From the NCBI GenBank assembly GCA_018340375.1, contig JAFFJZ010000042.1:1054001-1118000 (forward strand): DNA of 64,000 nucleotides, given 5' to 3'. A program made the position numbers and the translations under genes. Positions 35,590 to 47,911 of this stretch are shown here, piece after piece (the stretch's first letter is position 1; every line of letters starts with the position of its first letter). A model generated the notes under the pieces. That model was not told the origin of the DNA, searched no databases, and was given only the letters and a program-made list of their open reading frames with translations. The stretch comes from Gonatopus flavifemur. Lineage: Eukaryota; Arthropoda; Insecta; Hymenoptera; Dryinidae.

Positions 35590-36960
35590 CGTTAATTTTC
35601 GGTCTTTTCGACTAGAACCTCCCCTTGAGATCATTAATCTTATTCTTTCCATTAATATAGATGAAGCTACAGATGTTTCATCAAAAAAAGTGGTTGCCAT
35701 TGTCATAAAATATTATTCTGAAAAACCTTCTGTCGTGGAAACTGAATTTTTGAAGATGATAGATTTGAATGGCACAAAACTTATCCGACGCTGTCTTGCA
35801 CGCGTTAATTACCGCAGATCTTGATATCAAACATATTATTGGTTTTGATGCTTACATAATCAACGTCATATTTGGTGAAAAAATGGTGTTGTAGCCAAAA
35901 CTCGGAATACAAATCTACATTGTTTACTTGTGAAATGTATATGTCACTCTGCAGCTTTGTCCAATAGTCACGCAAGCAAAGATACATCATCAAGGGCAGT
36001 GAATCAACTAGTGAAAGGAGTTTATGGATATTTTGCCCATAGTAGTAAACAACAAAGGGAATTTTCAGAATTCCAAGACTCTGTTAACACTCAAAGATAT
36101 AAACTTCTGCAGCATTATGATATTAGATGGTTATCATTGCACCCATGTGTGAATAGAATTTTAGAACAGTGTAAAACCCTACAATTCTATTTTGAAAGCT
36201 AATATTTAGATGACCGCAACATTTCCACATAATTTCCATTTAATACTTTGAATGACCAAATAGTGGAACTTTATTCTCTCGCTTTAGATTACATCTTATC
36301 GATTGTCAATGAATTTAATTCGAGATTCCAAGGAGATAATCCCACAATTCATACAGTTTATAGGGATATTTCGGGAATGTATGTATCAGTTTCGGGCTAT
36401 TACGTGAAAAATAATTATTCGACATGCTCAGCTCTATTCGAAATAGATCCAACTTCTACCGTACACCATTTACCATCAAATTGGATATACATTGGTGTTG
36501 ATTTCAGTAGAAAACTTGAAATTTGAGCCAGAGGCAAGAATTTGAAACCTGCGATCGATAATGCTTTGAAACGTATTCAATTTTCTTTTATTCAACTTTG
36601 CATTCAGTTAAAAACACGTCTAGCAATCAATACATTTTCCAAAGACTTAGAGTTTTCAGATCCGCAAAATGTGATTCATAATTAGTTGCCAAAAATATCT
36701 CACGTTATGGATAGATTCCCAAATTTGGTGAATGAAACTAAGATTCAGGTGGTAAATTCAGAGATTCGAAACTGGATGAAGCAATCAATAGTTCATCAGA
36801 ATCGGGCACAAGTGCAAAGGCAACCATACCAAATGTTGATAATTTTTGGAATAATATCACTAAAATTCAAACCGTAAATGGTAGTTCAAATTATAAAAAT
36901 GTTTCCGATTCTGTGAAAGCACTTATATGTTTACTAATCTCAGATGCTGCGTGTTAGAGA
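35590..36960 (+). pseudogene. hAT transposase relic (ZMYM6-like type)
   Basis: Scattered frames of a hAT-superfamily transposase. Signatures in order: SINIDEATDVSSKKVVAIVIKYY (catalytic Asp block, near 35640), a CICHSAALSNSHASK block that holds the CxxH pair (35940), then YGYFAHSSKQQREFSEFQ and RWLSLHPCVNRILEQ (36010-36160), followed by weaker C-terminal blocks through 36877. Stops and frame changes occur near 35790, 36200, 36525 and 36680 and the dimerisation domain is eroded. No BED finger upstream was seen, and no termini were identified. Confidence 0.72.
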
Positions 36961-37132
36961 ATATTCTGACAAATCAATCTTATAAGAACTGAAAATAGGA
37001 ATGAAGCCGATAATCTACACGGAGCTTCAATTTCACACACTGAAGAAGGTTTATCTGAACACGATAATTGCGTTTCACTTGAACCCACAAAAGGATTGAT
37101 AAAACAAATGAACCAAAAATAAATGTATAATA

Positions 37133-37333
37133 CAGTGCTACAAAGAAGAAAAAATTAAAGACACTGTTCAAATGACCTAGTGTAGGTCGTTGGTCTGGTC
37201 GAATACAACACAAAACCATGTTTGGAAAATTTTTTACACCCTCAAATTTTTCAAACATGGTTTTGTGTTGAATTCGATCAGACCAACAACCTACACTAGG
37301 TCATTCGAAAAGTGCCTGACCAGTGTAGCACCG
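37133..37333. mobile_element. hAT-like palindromic MITE
   Basis: Outer ends CAGTGCTACA and TGTAGCACCG with inner arms CAAATGACCTAGTGTAGG and complement, centred near 37230 around an AAACATGG/CCATGTTT pair. A CAGTG start fits hAT, but the flanking 8 bases (GTATAATA and TGTAATGA) match only partly. Confidence 0.6.
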
Positions 37334-38875
37334 TGTAATGATTGATTCAAGATAACAATAAGATTCTATTTGAAAATAAATTGTGGTTTCATTTGAAAGT
37401 TCATTTCTGAAAATATAGCTAAAAAAGCGTCATACTTGAATAAGAATGAATCAAAACCGCAATGTATGATAATGAATATCAATGTGAAAATTTCATTCAA
37501 AAATACCATCTCATTCAACTACAATGATAAACACTTCCGTACAACATACTTGGAATAATGAAGGATTCAAATATGATTTGAATTATTTCATCAAGGAACA
37601 TCATACGAGAACTGTGTCGAAATTTTTCTTGCTAAGACTGGGTTTTATATGTTTCAACCCATCCAGCACAAAAGTTCTGAAAGAATTGCGAAAAATCTAT
37701 AAAAATTCTTGAGAAATAATTAGAAACTCTTTCAGAATTATTGTGCTGAACGGAAAAAAGCTTTTGCAATGAGTAGAGTGTCATAAGCCCGGATTCTCTG
37801 TCGTTGGTCCAAATCTGGTAAATAACCGAAAAATACTAGTTTTCAACCAATCATAAAAATTCTATTCACCCTTAGGCTTTCCTCTCCTGCAGTCGGATTG
37901 TTCGAAACGGAACGTTCACAATCGGTGGATTTCTAGTGCTGTTATAGCCGTATTCGAATAAGACTAGGAATTCACCAATTATGATCATTCCATTCCATTG
38001 AACTCTTTAACATACTGGAATGAGCACTCTCCACATATTCTGGATTCTTCTGATTGCAAAAACCTTTGGCCCCAGGGGCCATGAATCAGCCAATAGGAAT
38101 TTATTCGCCAAGCCCCAGGGGCTATGAATTCCTGCAATCGGAAGCATCCTCTATACTTCAGGCTGGTCAGCCACATCCTATTGTGAAGAGATTTCTTCTC
38201 TCTCGAATGTACATCAGTCGATATCGCTCTCTCTGCCCCTTGATTCCCTCATCCTTATCTGGCATGTGAAGATATGTGACTATTGGTACATATTTCTGCT
38301 TCCACAGATCCTCACCCTCAAATATATATTGATGAGATAAGAGAGATATGCCGATGAATGAGACTTTTCTGCTTTTTCGATACATGTTTGCAACCAAAGA
38401 TGTTGAGGAATGAAAAAACGTGGGAGTGAAGATATTGAATGTTGATGATATTCTAGATGGCACTGAGTTCTTTGACGGATTTTCAAAGAACTCTTCAAGA
38501 ACATCAGAACTTCAGATGAAAATTTTGAAGGATTCCCTATGAAACAAAAAGACGTTGAAAAGGTGTCTTCCAAAATGTTCTGAAGAATGTCTAAATGATA
38601 GATAATCTTGAAAGATATCTTTTCGACTCGAAACGTTTATTTAGTTCTTCACGAATTCCGTGTTATCTGAAATACAAGAACAGAATTATCTAAGAACAGA
38701 GATAATTAGGAAAAATAATAAGGTCTTGTGAGAATAGGAATATAACTCAGCTTGAATCAAAGATTAGGAGAGATAAAACTTTAGAAGAGAATAAATCAGT
38801 TCAGAATGAATGGTGTCTCCAATCCCTTTAGTTGGAATCAATCGGACCTGAGCTACATATCATTATCTATGATGA
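37334..38875. other. 1.5-kb stretch without genes
   Basis: No coding region supported. Around 38055-38130 a CCCCAGGGGC..ATGAATTCC-like block is duplicated. The segment 38425-38520 resembles 40520-40600 (a GATGATAT..AGATGGCAC..TTCAAAGAACTCT-type block), indicating another interspersed repeat. Confidence 0.45.
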
Positions 38876-39540
38876 TTAGAAACCGGATTATATGCAAATT
38901 GCATATTTTGCACACATTAAAACTCTCGCATATTTCGCTTATTATTTGTTATAAAATGCATATTTCTCACAAATTTTCTAGGAAAAAATCATATCTTCAA
39001 CAAGAAATGTTCTTGACCATAGAAAAATGACTTAGAATCAGTTAATATTTCATTAGATATTGTGAGATGAATACTTTTCCACACAATTATAATTATTGAC
39101 CGTCAAATTGATCTTCACCCATACAGCACCGGGAGGTTCTATCAACATCCTCAGAACGTCTTCTGAAACATTGGAATGCTCTGAGAATGTTTCGGGACGT
39201 TCAGGAAACATCGCATGTATATACCAGGGTTGGGTTTGTTACATGATTTTTCAATTTCTTATGTATCATACTTGGTTTCTGACACGTAATATATGTAAGA
39301 TACTTGAACCTTCCTGCCCCCCCCCCCCTCCCCGTAGTGTACTGTCATCAAAATAATGATAAGAATGAGTAAATTGGTCATTCTGTTTCATTTCTGATTT
39401 TTTTATGAATAAAAACTCGTTACAATTTTTTGATATTGTGTTGCATATTTTTGACGTTTTACTGCATATTTTGAGATTTTTTCATGCATATTTGCATGCA
39501 TATTTCGCACTTTTTTTGTTGCATATAATCCGGTCTCTAA
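38876..39540. mobile_element. GCATAT-rich element with 6-bp duplication
   Basis: Termini TTAGAAACCGGATTATATG and the near-complement CATATAATCCGGTCTCTAA bound a 665-base non-coding element flanked by the perfect 6-base duplication TGATGA (38870-38875, 39541-39546). Subterminal regions carry many GCATATTT motifs in inverted orientation. A C-run lies near 39319. A 6-base duplication is unusual; I cannot name the superfamily. Confidence 0.78.
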
Positions 39541-39833
39541 TGATGATAATCTCATCTATAACATGTTGATTATTCCGAAATATCACAGTTGATTAATATC
39601 TATTCTTATGTATTTCTACTCGCATACGTCCCCATTTGGAAACATATACTGCGAGCAATGTTCACTGGAAAATTTCAATATTTCACTGGAAGTCATTACC
39701 TAGTGCATTGACCTGAGAATTCCAGTACATTTGTAGAAATATTCCAGTAGATTCACGGGGATTTTTGGGCAAAAATTGGAATTCCACAGTACAAAATCCA
39801 GGACATTCCATTGAATGTACTGGGAAATGAGAA

Positions 39834-40362
39834 CCCGTACAGCACAACCACCGATTCTCCACCCAGGACTTCGGTGAACTGGAGGTGGAGAATCAGTGGA
39901 GAAATGAGAGCCGTGAAAATAACCCTAATAGCACATCCACCGACTTTCTCGTCGCATCCCCGTGGACTCCCCGTGGATGAATGGTGGACGTGGATAGAAC
40001 GTGGATGAACGGAGATTCCACGCGGAGGCAGCGTAGAGGCAACGTAGAAATGTCCGGTGCTGTACGGGAAGGGAGAAATAAGGGAGAGTCTCCGTTGAGG
40101 CAACGGAGAGGCGACGTGAATTTGTCCACCCCCTTTATTTTCAATAAAATTCATATCTGTCGATTTACACAACCAAATTTCAATGAGTGAATCCACTAAC
40201 ATAAATTTTATTGAAAATAAAGGCGGCGGACAAATCCACGTCGCCTCTCCGTTGCCTCAACTGAGACTCTCCCTTATTTCCACGGCTCTCATTTCTCCAC
40301 TGATTCTCCACCTCCAGTCGACCGAAGTCCTGGGTGGAGAATTGGTGGTTGTGCTGTACGGG
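39834..40362. mobile_element. composite GTACAGCACA-type foldback MITE
   Basis: Outer ends CCCGTACAGCACAACCACCG and the exact complement, with arms containing GGTGGAGAATCAGTGGAG. Between the arms sits a second, diverged copy of a related element (about 39924-40068, CCTAATAGCACATCCACC to GGTGCTGTACGGG), and a further inverted pair near 40075-40140 and 40205-40280 (CAACGGAGAGGCGACGTG). So related elements have inserted into one another. No coding capacity. Confidence 0.7.
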
Positions 40363-40614
40363 AATATAGAAACCTTCCAGTCCCGAGACTATGAATTTCC
40401 AGTTTTTTACGGTGTTTATCCAAAAAATGGAACGTATATGCTGTGGGATAAGATGTGTTTCCAGTTTTTGTGTATATTTACAAATAAAGATCCACAAAAG
40501 TGAAAATATATGAGAATGAAGATATTCAAAATTGATGATATCCCAGATAGCACAGACTTCATTGATGAATTCTTAAAGAACTCTCCAAAAACTTGAGACC
40601 ACATACAAACCATA

Positions 40615-41890
40615 CCAGGTGTGTAAGTATGAAACCGGAATTTGCCCATAGGTGGCGCTAGATGTCGATAGAGTTACCGACACATCACGTCAGCGGTGTC
40701 TTGTTATTGTATTGATATCCGACAAAGATTTCCAACTCACAATAACACGAGTTTCATTCCGTAGCATTAGTTTATTAGAGATAAACATGTCGAGTTTTGT
40801 GCCAACAAATTACGATTTGCGGACAGTACTATTTTTCTGTTTTCATCTGAAGAAAACCACAGCCGAATCGTATCGAATGCTTGTGGAGGCGTTTGGTGAG
40901 CATGCTCTCGGTAAAACACAGTGTTTCAAGTGGTTCAAACGGTTCAAGAGTGGCGATTTTGACGTCAGGAATGAAGAACGTGGAAGACCACCGAAAGAGT
41001 TTGAAGACGCTGACCTGCAAGCCATGTTGGACGAAGACGACGCTCAAACACAACAACAGCTGGCGGATCAGTTGAAGGTGACCCGAGAAGCCATCCCCCT
41101 TCCGTTGAAAGCCATGGGAAAGATACAAAAGGTGAGGAAATGGGTTCCACATGAACTCAACGGAACACAGCAGGGAAACCGCAAAATATCATGCGAAATG
41201 CTGCTCGCCAGGTTCCAAAGAAAGTCATTTCTCCATCGAATTGTGACTGGCGATGGAAAGTGGATATATTTCGAGAATCCTAAGCGTAAAAAGTCATGGG
41301 TTACTCCGGGTGAACCATCAACATCGACGGCAAGACCAAACCGCTACGGACGAAAGACAATGCCGTGTGTTTGGTGGGATCAGAAGGGCGTAATCTACTA
41401 CGAGCTGCTGAAACCTGGGGAAACTGTCAATACTCAACGCTACCGACAACAAATGATCGATTTGGATCGAGTTTTGCGTGAAAAACGACCAAAATACCAA
41501 CAAAGACAACACAAGGTGATTTTGCTGCATGACAATGCACCAGCACACAAAGCAAAACAGGTCCAGGAAACGATAGAGTCGTTCCGTTGGGAGATTCTTC
41601 AGCACGCGCCTTACTTACCGGACCTTGCCCCATCCGATTACTACTTGTTTGCATCGATGGGACACGCACTTGCTGAGCAGCGCTTTACTTCTTACGAAGA
41701 TGTACGAAAATGGCTCGATGATTGGTTTACCTCAAAAGAGCAACAGTTCTTTTGGCGCGGAATCCACAAATTGCCAGAAAGATGGAAAAAATGAATAGAT
41801 AGCGACGGACAATACTTTAAATATGTTTTAATATTACAATAAACGTGTTTTTTCTGTACAAAAATTCCGGTTTCATACTTACACACCTGG
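40615..41890 (+). mobile_element. mariner element 2, nearly intact
   Basis: A 1276-base element bounded by CCAGGTGTGTAAGTATGAAA and its complement, flanked by TA (40613-40614, 41891-41892). The terminal repeats are identical over about 28 bases, indicating recent insertion. It carries one open transposase frame. Confidence 0.9.
40787..41794 (+). CDS. mariner transposase, C-terminus clipped
   Basis: A 335-codon frame for a mariner D,D34D transposase, the enzyme that cuts and pastes its own element at TA. N-terminal HTH region includes FGEHALGKTQCFKWFKRFKSGDF and the linker GRPPKEFED. First Asp in VTGDGKW, second in LLHDNAPAH, third in PDLAPSDYY, with exactly 34 residues between the last two. 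ATG 40787 was chosen because it follows AATAAAC and gives the family N-terminus; an upstream in-frame start at 40652 would add residues overlapping the terminal repeat. A TGA after PERWKK removes the last ~10 residues, which still read SDGQYFK downstream. Probably inactive or weakened, but otherwise undamaged. Confidence 0.88.
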   Translation: MSSFVPTNYDLRTVLFFCFHLKKTTAESYRMLVEAFGEHALGKTQCFKWFKRFKSGDFDVRNEERGRPPKEFEDADLQAMLDEDDAQTQQQLADQLKVTREAIPLPLKAMGKIQKVRKWVPHELNGTQQGNRKISCEMLLARFQRKSFLHRIVTGDGKWIYFENPKRKKSWVTPGEPSTSTARPNRYGRKTMPCVWWDQKGVIYYELLKPGETVNTQRYRQQMIDLDRVLREKRPKYQQRQHKVILLHDNAPAHKAKQVQETIESFRWEILQHAPYLPDLAPSDYYLFASMGHALAEQRFTSYEDVRKWLDDWFTSKEQQFFWRGIHKLPERWKK

Positions 41891-41894
41891 TATA

Positions 41895-42120
41895 TGAGCA
41901 TATACGCATTGGAGTTTCATATATGAGCACATGTAATTCAGATTCAATCCACATTCATTGCATATACGGGCATATACGGCCCGTACATGCCAACCTTCAT
42001 GCATACATGGGCCGTATATGCACCGTATATGCGCCATATATGTTTCAAATATGGATTGCATATGAATTATACGTGTGCATACATGGGATCCCTATCCATA
42101 TATGACCGTATATGGTATAA
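41895..42120. repeat. CATATATG-type degenerate repeat
   Basis: Many variants of CATATATG, CGTATATG and CATACATGGG over about 220 bases, in both orientations because the motif is near-palindromic. Directly abuts the mariner element. Confidence 0.6.
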
Positions 42121-42486
42121 CCACAAGGATCCGTGAGTATGGCAATTTATATATGAGAATAAATATTCATTATCAATAGTATTTGAGAGAAGAATTATTT
42201 GAAAATTGACGGAATTGAGATATGGATATCCAATGAGAAATCGAGTATTTGAGGGGGAGGATAGCTTGGAATGTTATATATGTTATGAATGGGAATATAA
42301 TCATAGGAATCGTCAAGGACTATAGGTCAACGTGACTGGTGTGGTTGGAGATAGAATTCATTTTTAACATTCTCAACGAAATTTCCATCTGTCCAGTCGT
42401 TTCATTGGAGCATAATTGCATTTCCATTCTTACAAACTTCTAGTTTCACTCATGATAACGCTTGTTTTCAAATAATCCTATCAATA

Positions 42487-42750
42487 CACGGAAAAAAATG
42501 ATCACATAAGAATTACATGGAAAGTGAGGTTTTAATTACGGTGTGGATTTCATGTAGAATTTACTCCAAAGTCCTGTTGGATTTACATTGTTATCATGGT
42601 TACCATGGCAACACGCCTGCCGTTTAGTTCAGTAGCAATGTACACATAACATTGGTCTCAATGTGAATTTTAATCCAATTGCATGCACTTCAGCAGTTAT
42701 GTCAAAATAACAACAACCAATGCAAAATTCACACGTCATTTTTTTCCGTG
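42487..42750. mobile_element. 264-base MITE, TA duplication
   Basis: Ends CACGGAAAAAAATGA and TCATTTTTTTCCGTG are perfect inverted repeats flanked by TA (42485-42486, 42751-42752). The interior has weaker inverted symmetry (ACATGGAAAG, ATCATGGTTACCATGG). The termini resemble in style those of the element at 3685-4051. Confidence 0.8.
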
Positions 42751-42799
42751 TATCGATATTGATGTTATCAATGTTGAATATCTTCATTTTCGTATATTT

Positions 42800-42977
42800 C
42801 TTTACATTCACGTGTTACAACGAGAACGAGGTTTTGGAATTGAGCTCGTCGCAACTCCTGAGGGAAGAGGAGAGAGGGCAAACAGACGATTTCCGTCGTC
42901 GCATCGAGCCGAGCGGTATGACCGATCCATTCCGGGAGTTTTTCTACCATCCTTTCTATGAATTTGTGAAATCATAA
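42800..42977 (+). other. possible exon, weak
   Basis: GC content rises sharply at about 42820 and a frame is open to a TAA at 42975, coding for a charged peptide with RREERGQ-like and FREFFYHPFYEFVK segments. A pyrimidine-rich tract precedes it, but no clean AG acceptor. The other two forward frames and one reverse frame are also open, so this is only a candidate for the last exon of a host gene. Confidence 0.2.
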
Positions 42978-44689
42978 TCCTTCCGGGTTGAAGTATTACT
43001 ATGCAGTCCTATCGTGTTCTGTAGCAAATCCTAAGATTGATAATAATACAAGGAGGGAACTGCTATTATTTGGTGTTGGTGGGATGGGATGATAATTGCC
43101 ATAATCAGGATAAGAACGAATGAATACATGAGAGAATCACGATGAGTTTATATTGAGAGTAGTATATCCTCGAGTTTATATCCAAAGCTGTTGACATGAT
43201 TGTGGTAATTGAATACTTATTTCTTCTCTAATATCATAAAATCGTAGTCGGGAATAATGGGCAGTATACAGTGAAGTTCACTAAAAAAAATAATTATACA
43301 ATATTTCATCAAGAATGGGGTAGCGGTGTTTTTCTATGAGCAGAGTACTACGGGTGGACGATTGGAGAAGAGAGAAGAAAGGGATGTAAGGAAAGGAAGA
43401 AAAACCAAGGAAAATGAAATTGAAGCGGAGCGTGTCAGAAGATGAGGAAATTAGCGCTTACCGATTGATGTGAAAAATTCTTTTGTTGGAGTCTTGGAAA
43501 GGAGTATTTAGCGATAGTAGATTGTTCGCAGTTGTCGGTGATCCTCAGGCACCAAAAGGAGGAGAAAAAAAATATTCCACTCCAACTCTACAGTACACAA
43601 AAGTTTCACTCTTACTTCAACTGAAAGAAAAAGGTAACCGTTCGTGGAATTTATCGTAACTAAAATTTCTGAACTGCGAAGAAAAAAAGGTTTTGGTGTG
43701 TGGATATACACGGGCGTACGCAATCCAGCCTCTCCCAATCTCTGCAGGAAAATCTTGGAAACCGTGAGAGACCCGACGCACCAGGAAAAGTTCCGGGGTC
43801 GCATGTATTCTACAAACGGGAGGGCTCAGGATTTTGCCTCAAAGGAATTCATCCCTCCATAGTTTATGGAATAGTTGCGAGGAACGAATTTCTCTTTTCT
43901 TCATCCAGGGGGAAACATAGTCCCCTGTGGGAAACTTTTGGCGGTTGGGACCAAAGGTCATCGGAACTCCTCGGAGAGAGAGAGAGGGGGGAGAGGAAGA
44001 ACCGCGGAACTTATTATGTGGAACGCGAACGTTTCCAAATTTGAGCGAAAACTGATTGGTAGGCGTCGTCCAGCGGCGATCTCAGGCCCTAAAGGGGTGA
44101 CAAAAATTATAAGAGGAGTTTTGAAATCAGAAAAGTGGGAGGGATGTTTTTTCTGGCCTGATCAGCACTTCAACTCAACGTCGGAATTTGGAAAAATCCG
44201 GTGTTGGGTTTTGGCGCCGATGAATCCCACACGTGTCTTATCGCTGTCGAGTACAGATTTTTGCCGGCCTCAATATCGACAATGCACTCATGTGGCCAAC
44301 CGAGAACAATATATATAGTATTCATGAAAGAAAGGTTCAAATATTATTTCGGAGTTGAATGTAATTGTCCTCCCCGTGGGATGATTGCAGGTCTTCCAGG
44401 GGTATATTCTTCATACCTGTCCTTGGAATCCTTTCTGTCCATCCTTGGTAGTATCTGCTTCCTTTACGTGGTGAAAAGGATAAGTATTTCAGTTTTGGGT
44501 CGCTTTTTCGGGTGGAATAAACCACTCAAGAGGGAGAATACAAACTGAAAGAAACTAAACCATCCCAACTCCAGGGACATCGGCAAAAACAGGGGGGAAG
44601 CAAGGGGAAACTACCTTCCTTGACATCTTCTAATAGTCCCAAGGAAATGAAATTTTTCTCCAAACCTAGAATTTTGAAATTTCAATTTA
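42978..44689. other. 1.7-kb stretch without assigned genes
   Basis: Contains a GA-rich run near 43970-44000 and several overlapping open frames between 43640 and 44550 in a moderately GC-rich part. None shows a family motif, and frames overlap on both strands, so I do not call genes. Confidence 0.4.
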
Positions 44690-44699
44690 TTGAGAAAAA

Positions 44700-47600
44700 G
44701 CAACAACAACATCATGATGACGTTCTCTCGAGTAAAATATTCCAGAGGTGAAATAGCCTCCCGTTCGGATCACCGGGTGGAGGCTGCTCGAGAGAGCTTC
44801 ATCAAACAAGATAGGAAATCGAAGAAGATAGGGAAGAAAGGGAACATTCTCCGAGTCGGAGCGTGGAATGTGAGAACACAGAGACGAATAGGAAATTTAG
44901 AAAATTTGAAATGAGAAATGAATAGGTTAGGTATCGATGTAATGAGAATTCGCGAAATGTAATGACCGCAAGGAGGGGATTTCTGGAGTGGGGATTATAG
45001 AATCATTCATACAGGATCAAATAATGGTCAAGCAGGTGTGGGGATTATAATGCATGAAAGGGTAGGGAATAGGATGGAAAATTATTTGCAACATAGCGAA
45101 CGCGTGATGATGGTTAGGGTTAGAACGAAACCGGTAGATACTGTTATAGTTCAAGTATACATGCCCAAATCTGCGTACTCAGAGTAAGATATTGAAGAAA
45201 CGTACGATGAAATAGTAGAAGTGATAGAATATGTGAAGAGAAGGAAATTGAATGATCATAGGTGACTGGAATGCGATAGTAGGGCAAGGGAAAGGGCGCA
45301 GTATGATAGGAGACTTTAGGTTAGGAGAAAGGAATGAGAGGGGACAACGTTTAATCGAATTCTGTGGAAGTCATGAAATGGTTATTACCAACATATTATT
45401 CAAAAATCGTCCAAGAAGAATCTATATTTGGAAAATGCCAGGAGATACAGCAAGATACCAAATTGATTACATATGAGTAGAACAAAGGTTTAGAAACCAA
45501 GTGAGAAGCTGTAGAACTTATCCAGGCGCGGACATACATAGTGATCACGATATGTTGCTGATGAAATGTTCTCTGAAATTCGAAGCTCTGGAGAAGAGAA
45601 GGAAAATGCAAAAAAAGATGGAATTTGAAGAATATCGAACAAGAACAAACACAGGAGGCATTCAAAGCAGTGATGCCAGATTCGAGACCGAGACTCTTCT
45701 TCTTACCCTCTCCATTGACCGCTTCCCCTTTCTCCCACCATACGGATTCAGTCGGGTGAGCGAAAGAGAAGGAGTAACTATCACTCTCTCACTCGTCCGA
45801 CTTGAACCGCATGGTTGCAGAAAGGGGAAGCGGTCGATGGGGGGGGAGTAAGAACGGTCTCGGTCTCAAATCTGGCATCACTGATTCAAAGTGATGTTGA
45901 ACGGGAAGTTGGAGAATCGACAAGATAAAGACTTGGAAATAGAGAGTAGATGGACAAATATAAAGGGGAACATAGAACAATGTGCAGATGAAATTTTGGA
46001 GAACGATGGAGGAGAGCCTAAGAAACCATGGATAACGGGAGAAATTCTCGATCTAATTAATGAAAGGAGGGAATACAAGAACAAGAGTAGCGAACAAGAC
46101 CAGCAGACATACAAGGCACTGAGGAATGGGATAATAAGAGAACCAAGGAAAGCGAAAGAACAATGGTTAGAGGTAAAATGTCAGGATATAGAAGTGAGAT
46201 TACATTTAGGGAGAATAGATGAGGCATATAGGATTCTCAAGAGATTTTTTGGACGAATAAAATCCAGAAGCAATAAGATTAAAAATTGTCCAGGGAGACA
46301 ATTGATAAGAACGGAGGGAAAAATAGAACAACGAATTGATCATTCAGAAGATCTGTATGAAGGGAGCGATAGTATAGGATTTTTAGAGAACACTGTTCGA
46401 ATTGGTCAGAGATATGTACGAAATAGGCGAAGTACCAAAAGATTTCCAGGAGAATAAAATTGTCGCGATTCCAAAAAAACAAGGAGCAGACAAATGCGGG
46501 AACTGCAGAACGATTAGTTCAACTTCACATGCCTCGGAAATACTGACGAAAATTATATACAGGAGAATAAAGAATGATTAGCAGAAGTAGATTAGTAGAA
46601 TTGAAAGTAGATTAGCAGAAGATCAGTTCGGTTTTAGGAAAAATAGGGGAACACGGGAAGCAATATCAGCACTCAGAACAGTCGTAAAGGAAAGTCTAGA
46701 GTTGAAAAAGTCTGTGTATATAGGTTTGGTAGATATACAAAAAGCATTCGATAATGTTGATTGGGAGAAAATGTTCATGATTATGAAAAAGGTAGGAATT
46801 AATTTCAAGGATAGGAGAATAATATATGAATTGTATAAGAATCAAACCGCAATAATAGAAATAGAGAGTCAAAAAGGAGAAGCACAAATTAAAGGAGGGG
46901 TGAGACAAGGATGCTTACTATCGCCATTGATTTTCAATTTGTATATAGAAGAAGCGATGAACGAAGTGAAGGAGCGAGTGCAATTGAAATTACAGATTCA
47001 AGGTGAAAATGTAAGCATGCTGAGATTTGCGGATGACATAGCTACATCAGCTACAAGTGCTGCTGAGTTGGAAAATACTCTCAACACGATGAAAACAATA
47101 TTACTAGAAAACTATTGTATGAATATAAATAAGGACAAAACAAAATTCATGATTTGTGCAACAGCGAAAACTTCAAGAAGAACGAAAATCAAAATAAATG
47201 CAGAGACAATTCAGCAAGTGGAAGAATTTAAATATCCAGGAAGCATAATGACAGAAAACGGTAAAAGCGAAAGGGATATAAGAGCAAGAATAGCACAGGG
47301 GAACAGGCTTTCCACCGGAAGAAACAGTCACTATGTTCGAAGAATATTAATTCAGCAGTGCGGGAGATATTCTTGAAGAGTTACGTTTGGAGCACAGCAT
47401 TATATGGTTGCGAAACTTGGACAATTGGAAAAACGGACCTACGAAGGCTCGAAGCTTTTGAAATGTGGTGTTATAGAAGGATGTTCGGAGTAAAGTGGAT
47501 AGAAAAAGTAAAGAATGAAGAAGTACTTGAGAAGGTGAATGAAAAAAGAAGTCTTTTGAGACAGGTCGTGAAAAGAAGAAGTAATCTGATAGTGCACACA

Positions 47601-47815
47601 TTGAGGCATGATAGCTTATTGAAAACAATATTGGAAGGAAAAATGAATGGTAAAACTCGAAGAGGTAGACCTAGATTGAGTTATATGAAGCCAATGAAAC
47701 AAGATAAGGGTTGTCGTAGATATGCAGAAATTAAGCGGTTAGCGGATAATAGACAGGGTTGGAGGATTTCATCAAACTAGTCATAAGACTGATTACGTCA
47801 TGATGATGATATTAA
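44700..47815 (+). pseudogene. RTE-clade LINE, decayed
   Basis: A nearly full-length but broken RTE-type non-LTR retrotransposon. The apurinic endonuclease domain is visible as RVGAWNVRT (44850), GVGIIMHERVGN (45030), GDWNAIVGQG (45262) and SDHDMLL (45540). The reverse transcriptase follows: DIQKAFDNVDWEKMF (46735), GGVRQGCLLSPLIFNLYIEE (46897) and the catalytic FADDIA (47030). The C-terminal part has LYGCETWTIGK and RRMFGVKWIEKVKNEEV (47400-47520). Stops or shifts occur near 44913, 44960, 45187, 45476, 46457, 46580 and 47375. The 3' end carries the short ATGATGATGA-like tail typical of the clade near 47800. A hAT-type MITE splits it. Confidence 0.85.
45668..45883. mobile_element. hAT MITE with perfect 8-bp duplication
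   Basis: A 216-base element with ends CAGTGATGCCAGATT and AATCTGGCATCACTG, flanked by ATTCAAAG on both sides (45660-45667 and 45884-45891). The arms extend through GAGACCGAGAC and its complement. Removing it with one duplication restores the LINE reading frame. CAGTG ends plus 8 bases identify hAT. Confidence 0.92.
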
Positions 47816-47911
47816 TTTTTGGTCTCTCAAATCATACGTATCCAATGCTCTGGTACTATTGATGTATTTGATACATGCGATTGTGGATGTAGTAATTATG
47901 AATATATGTTA

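Noticed and set aside
40652..40786. 45-codon N-terminal extension of mariner 2 transposase
   Set aside because: It reads through the element's untranslated terminal region; ATG 40787 gives the family N-terminus.
43640..44550. several 90-147-codon open frames
   Set aside because: They overlap one another in different frames and strands, with no motifs or splice logic.
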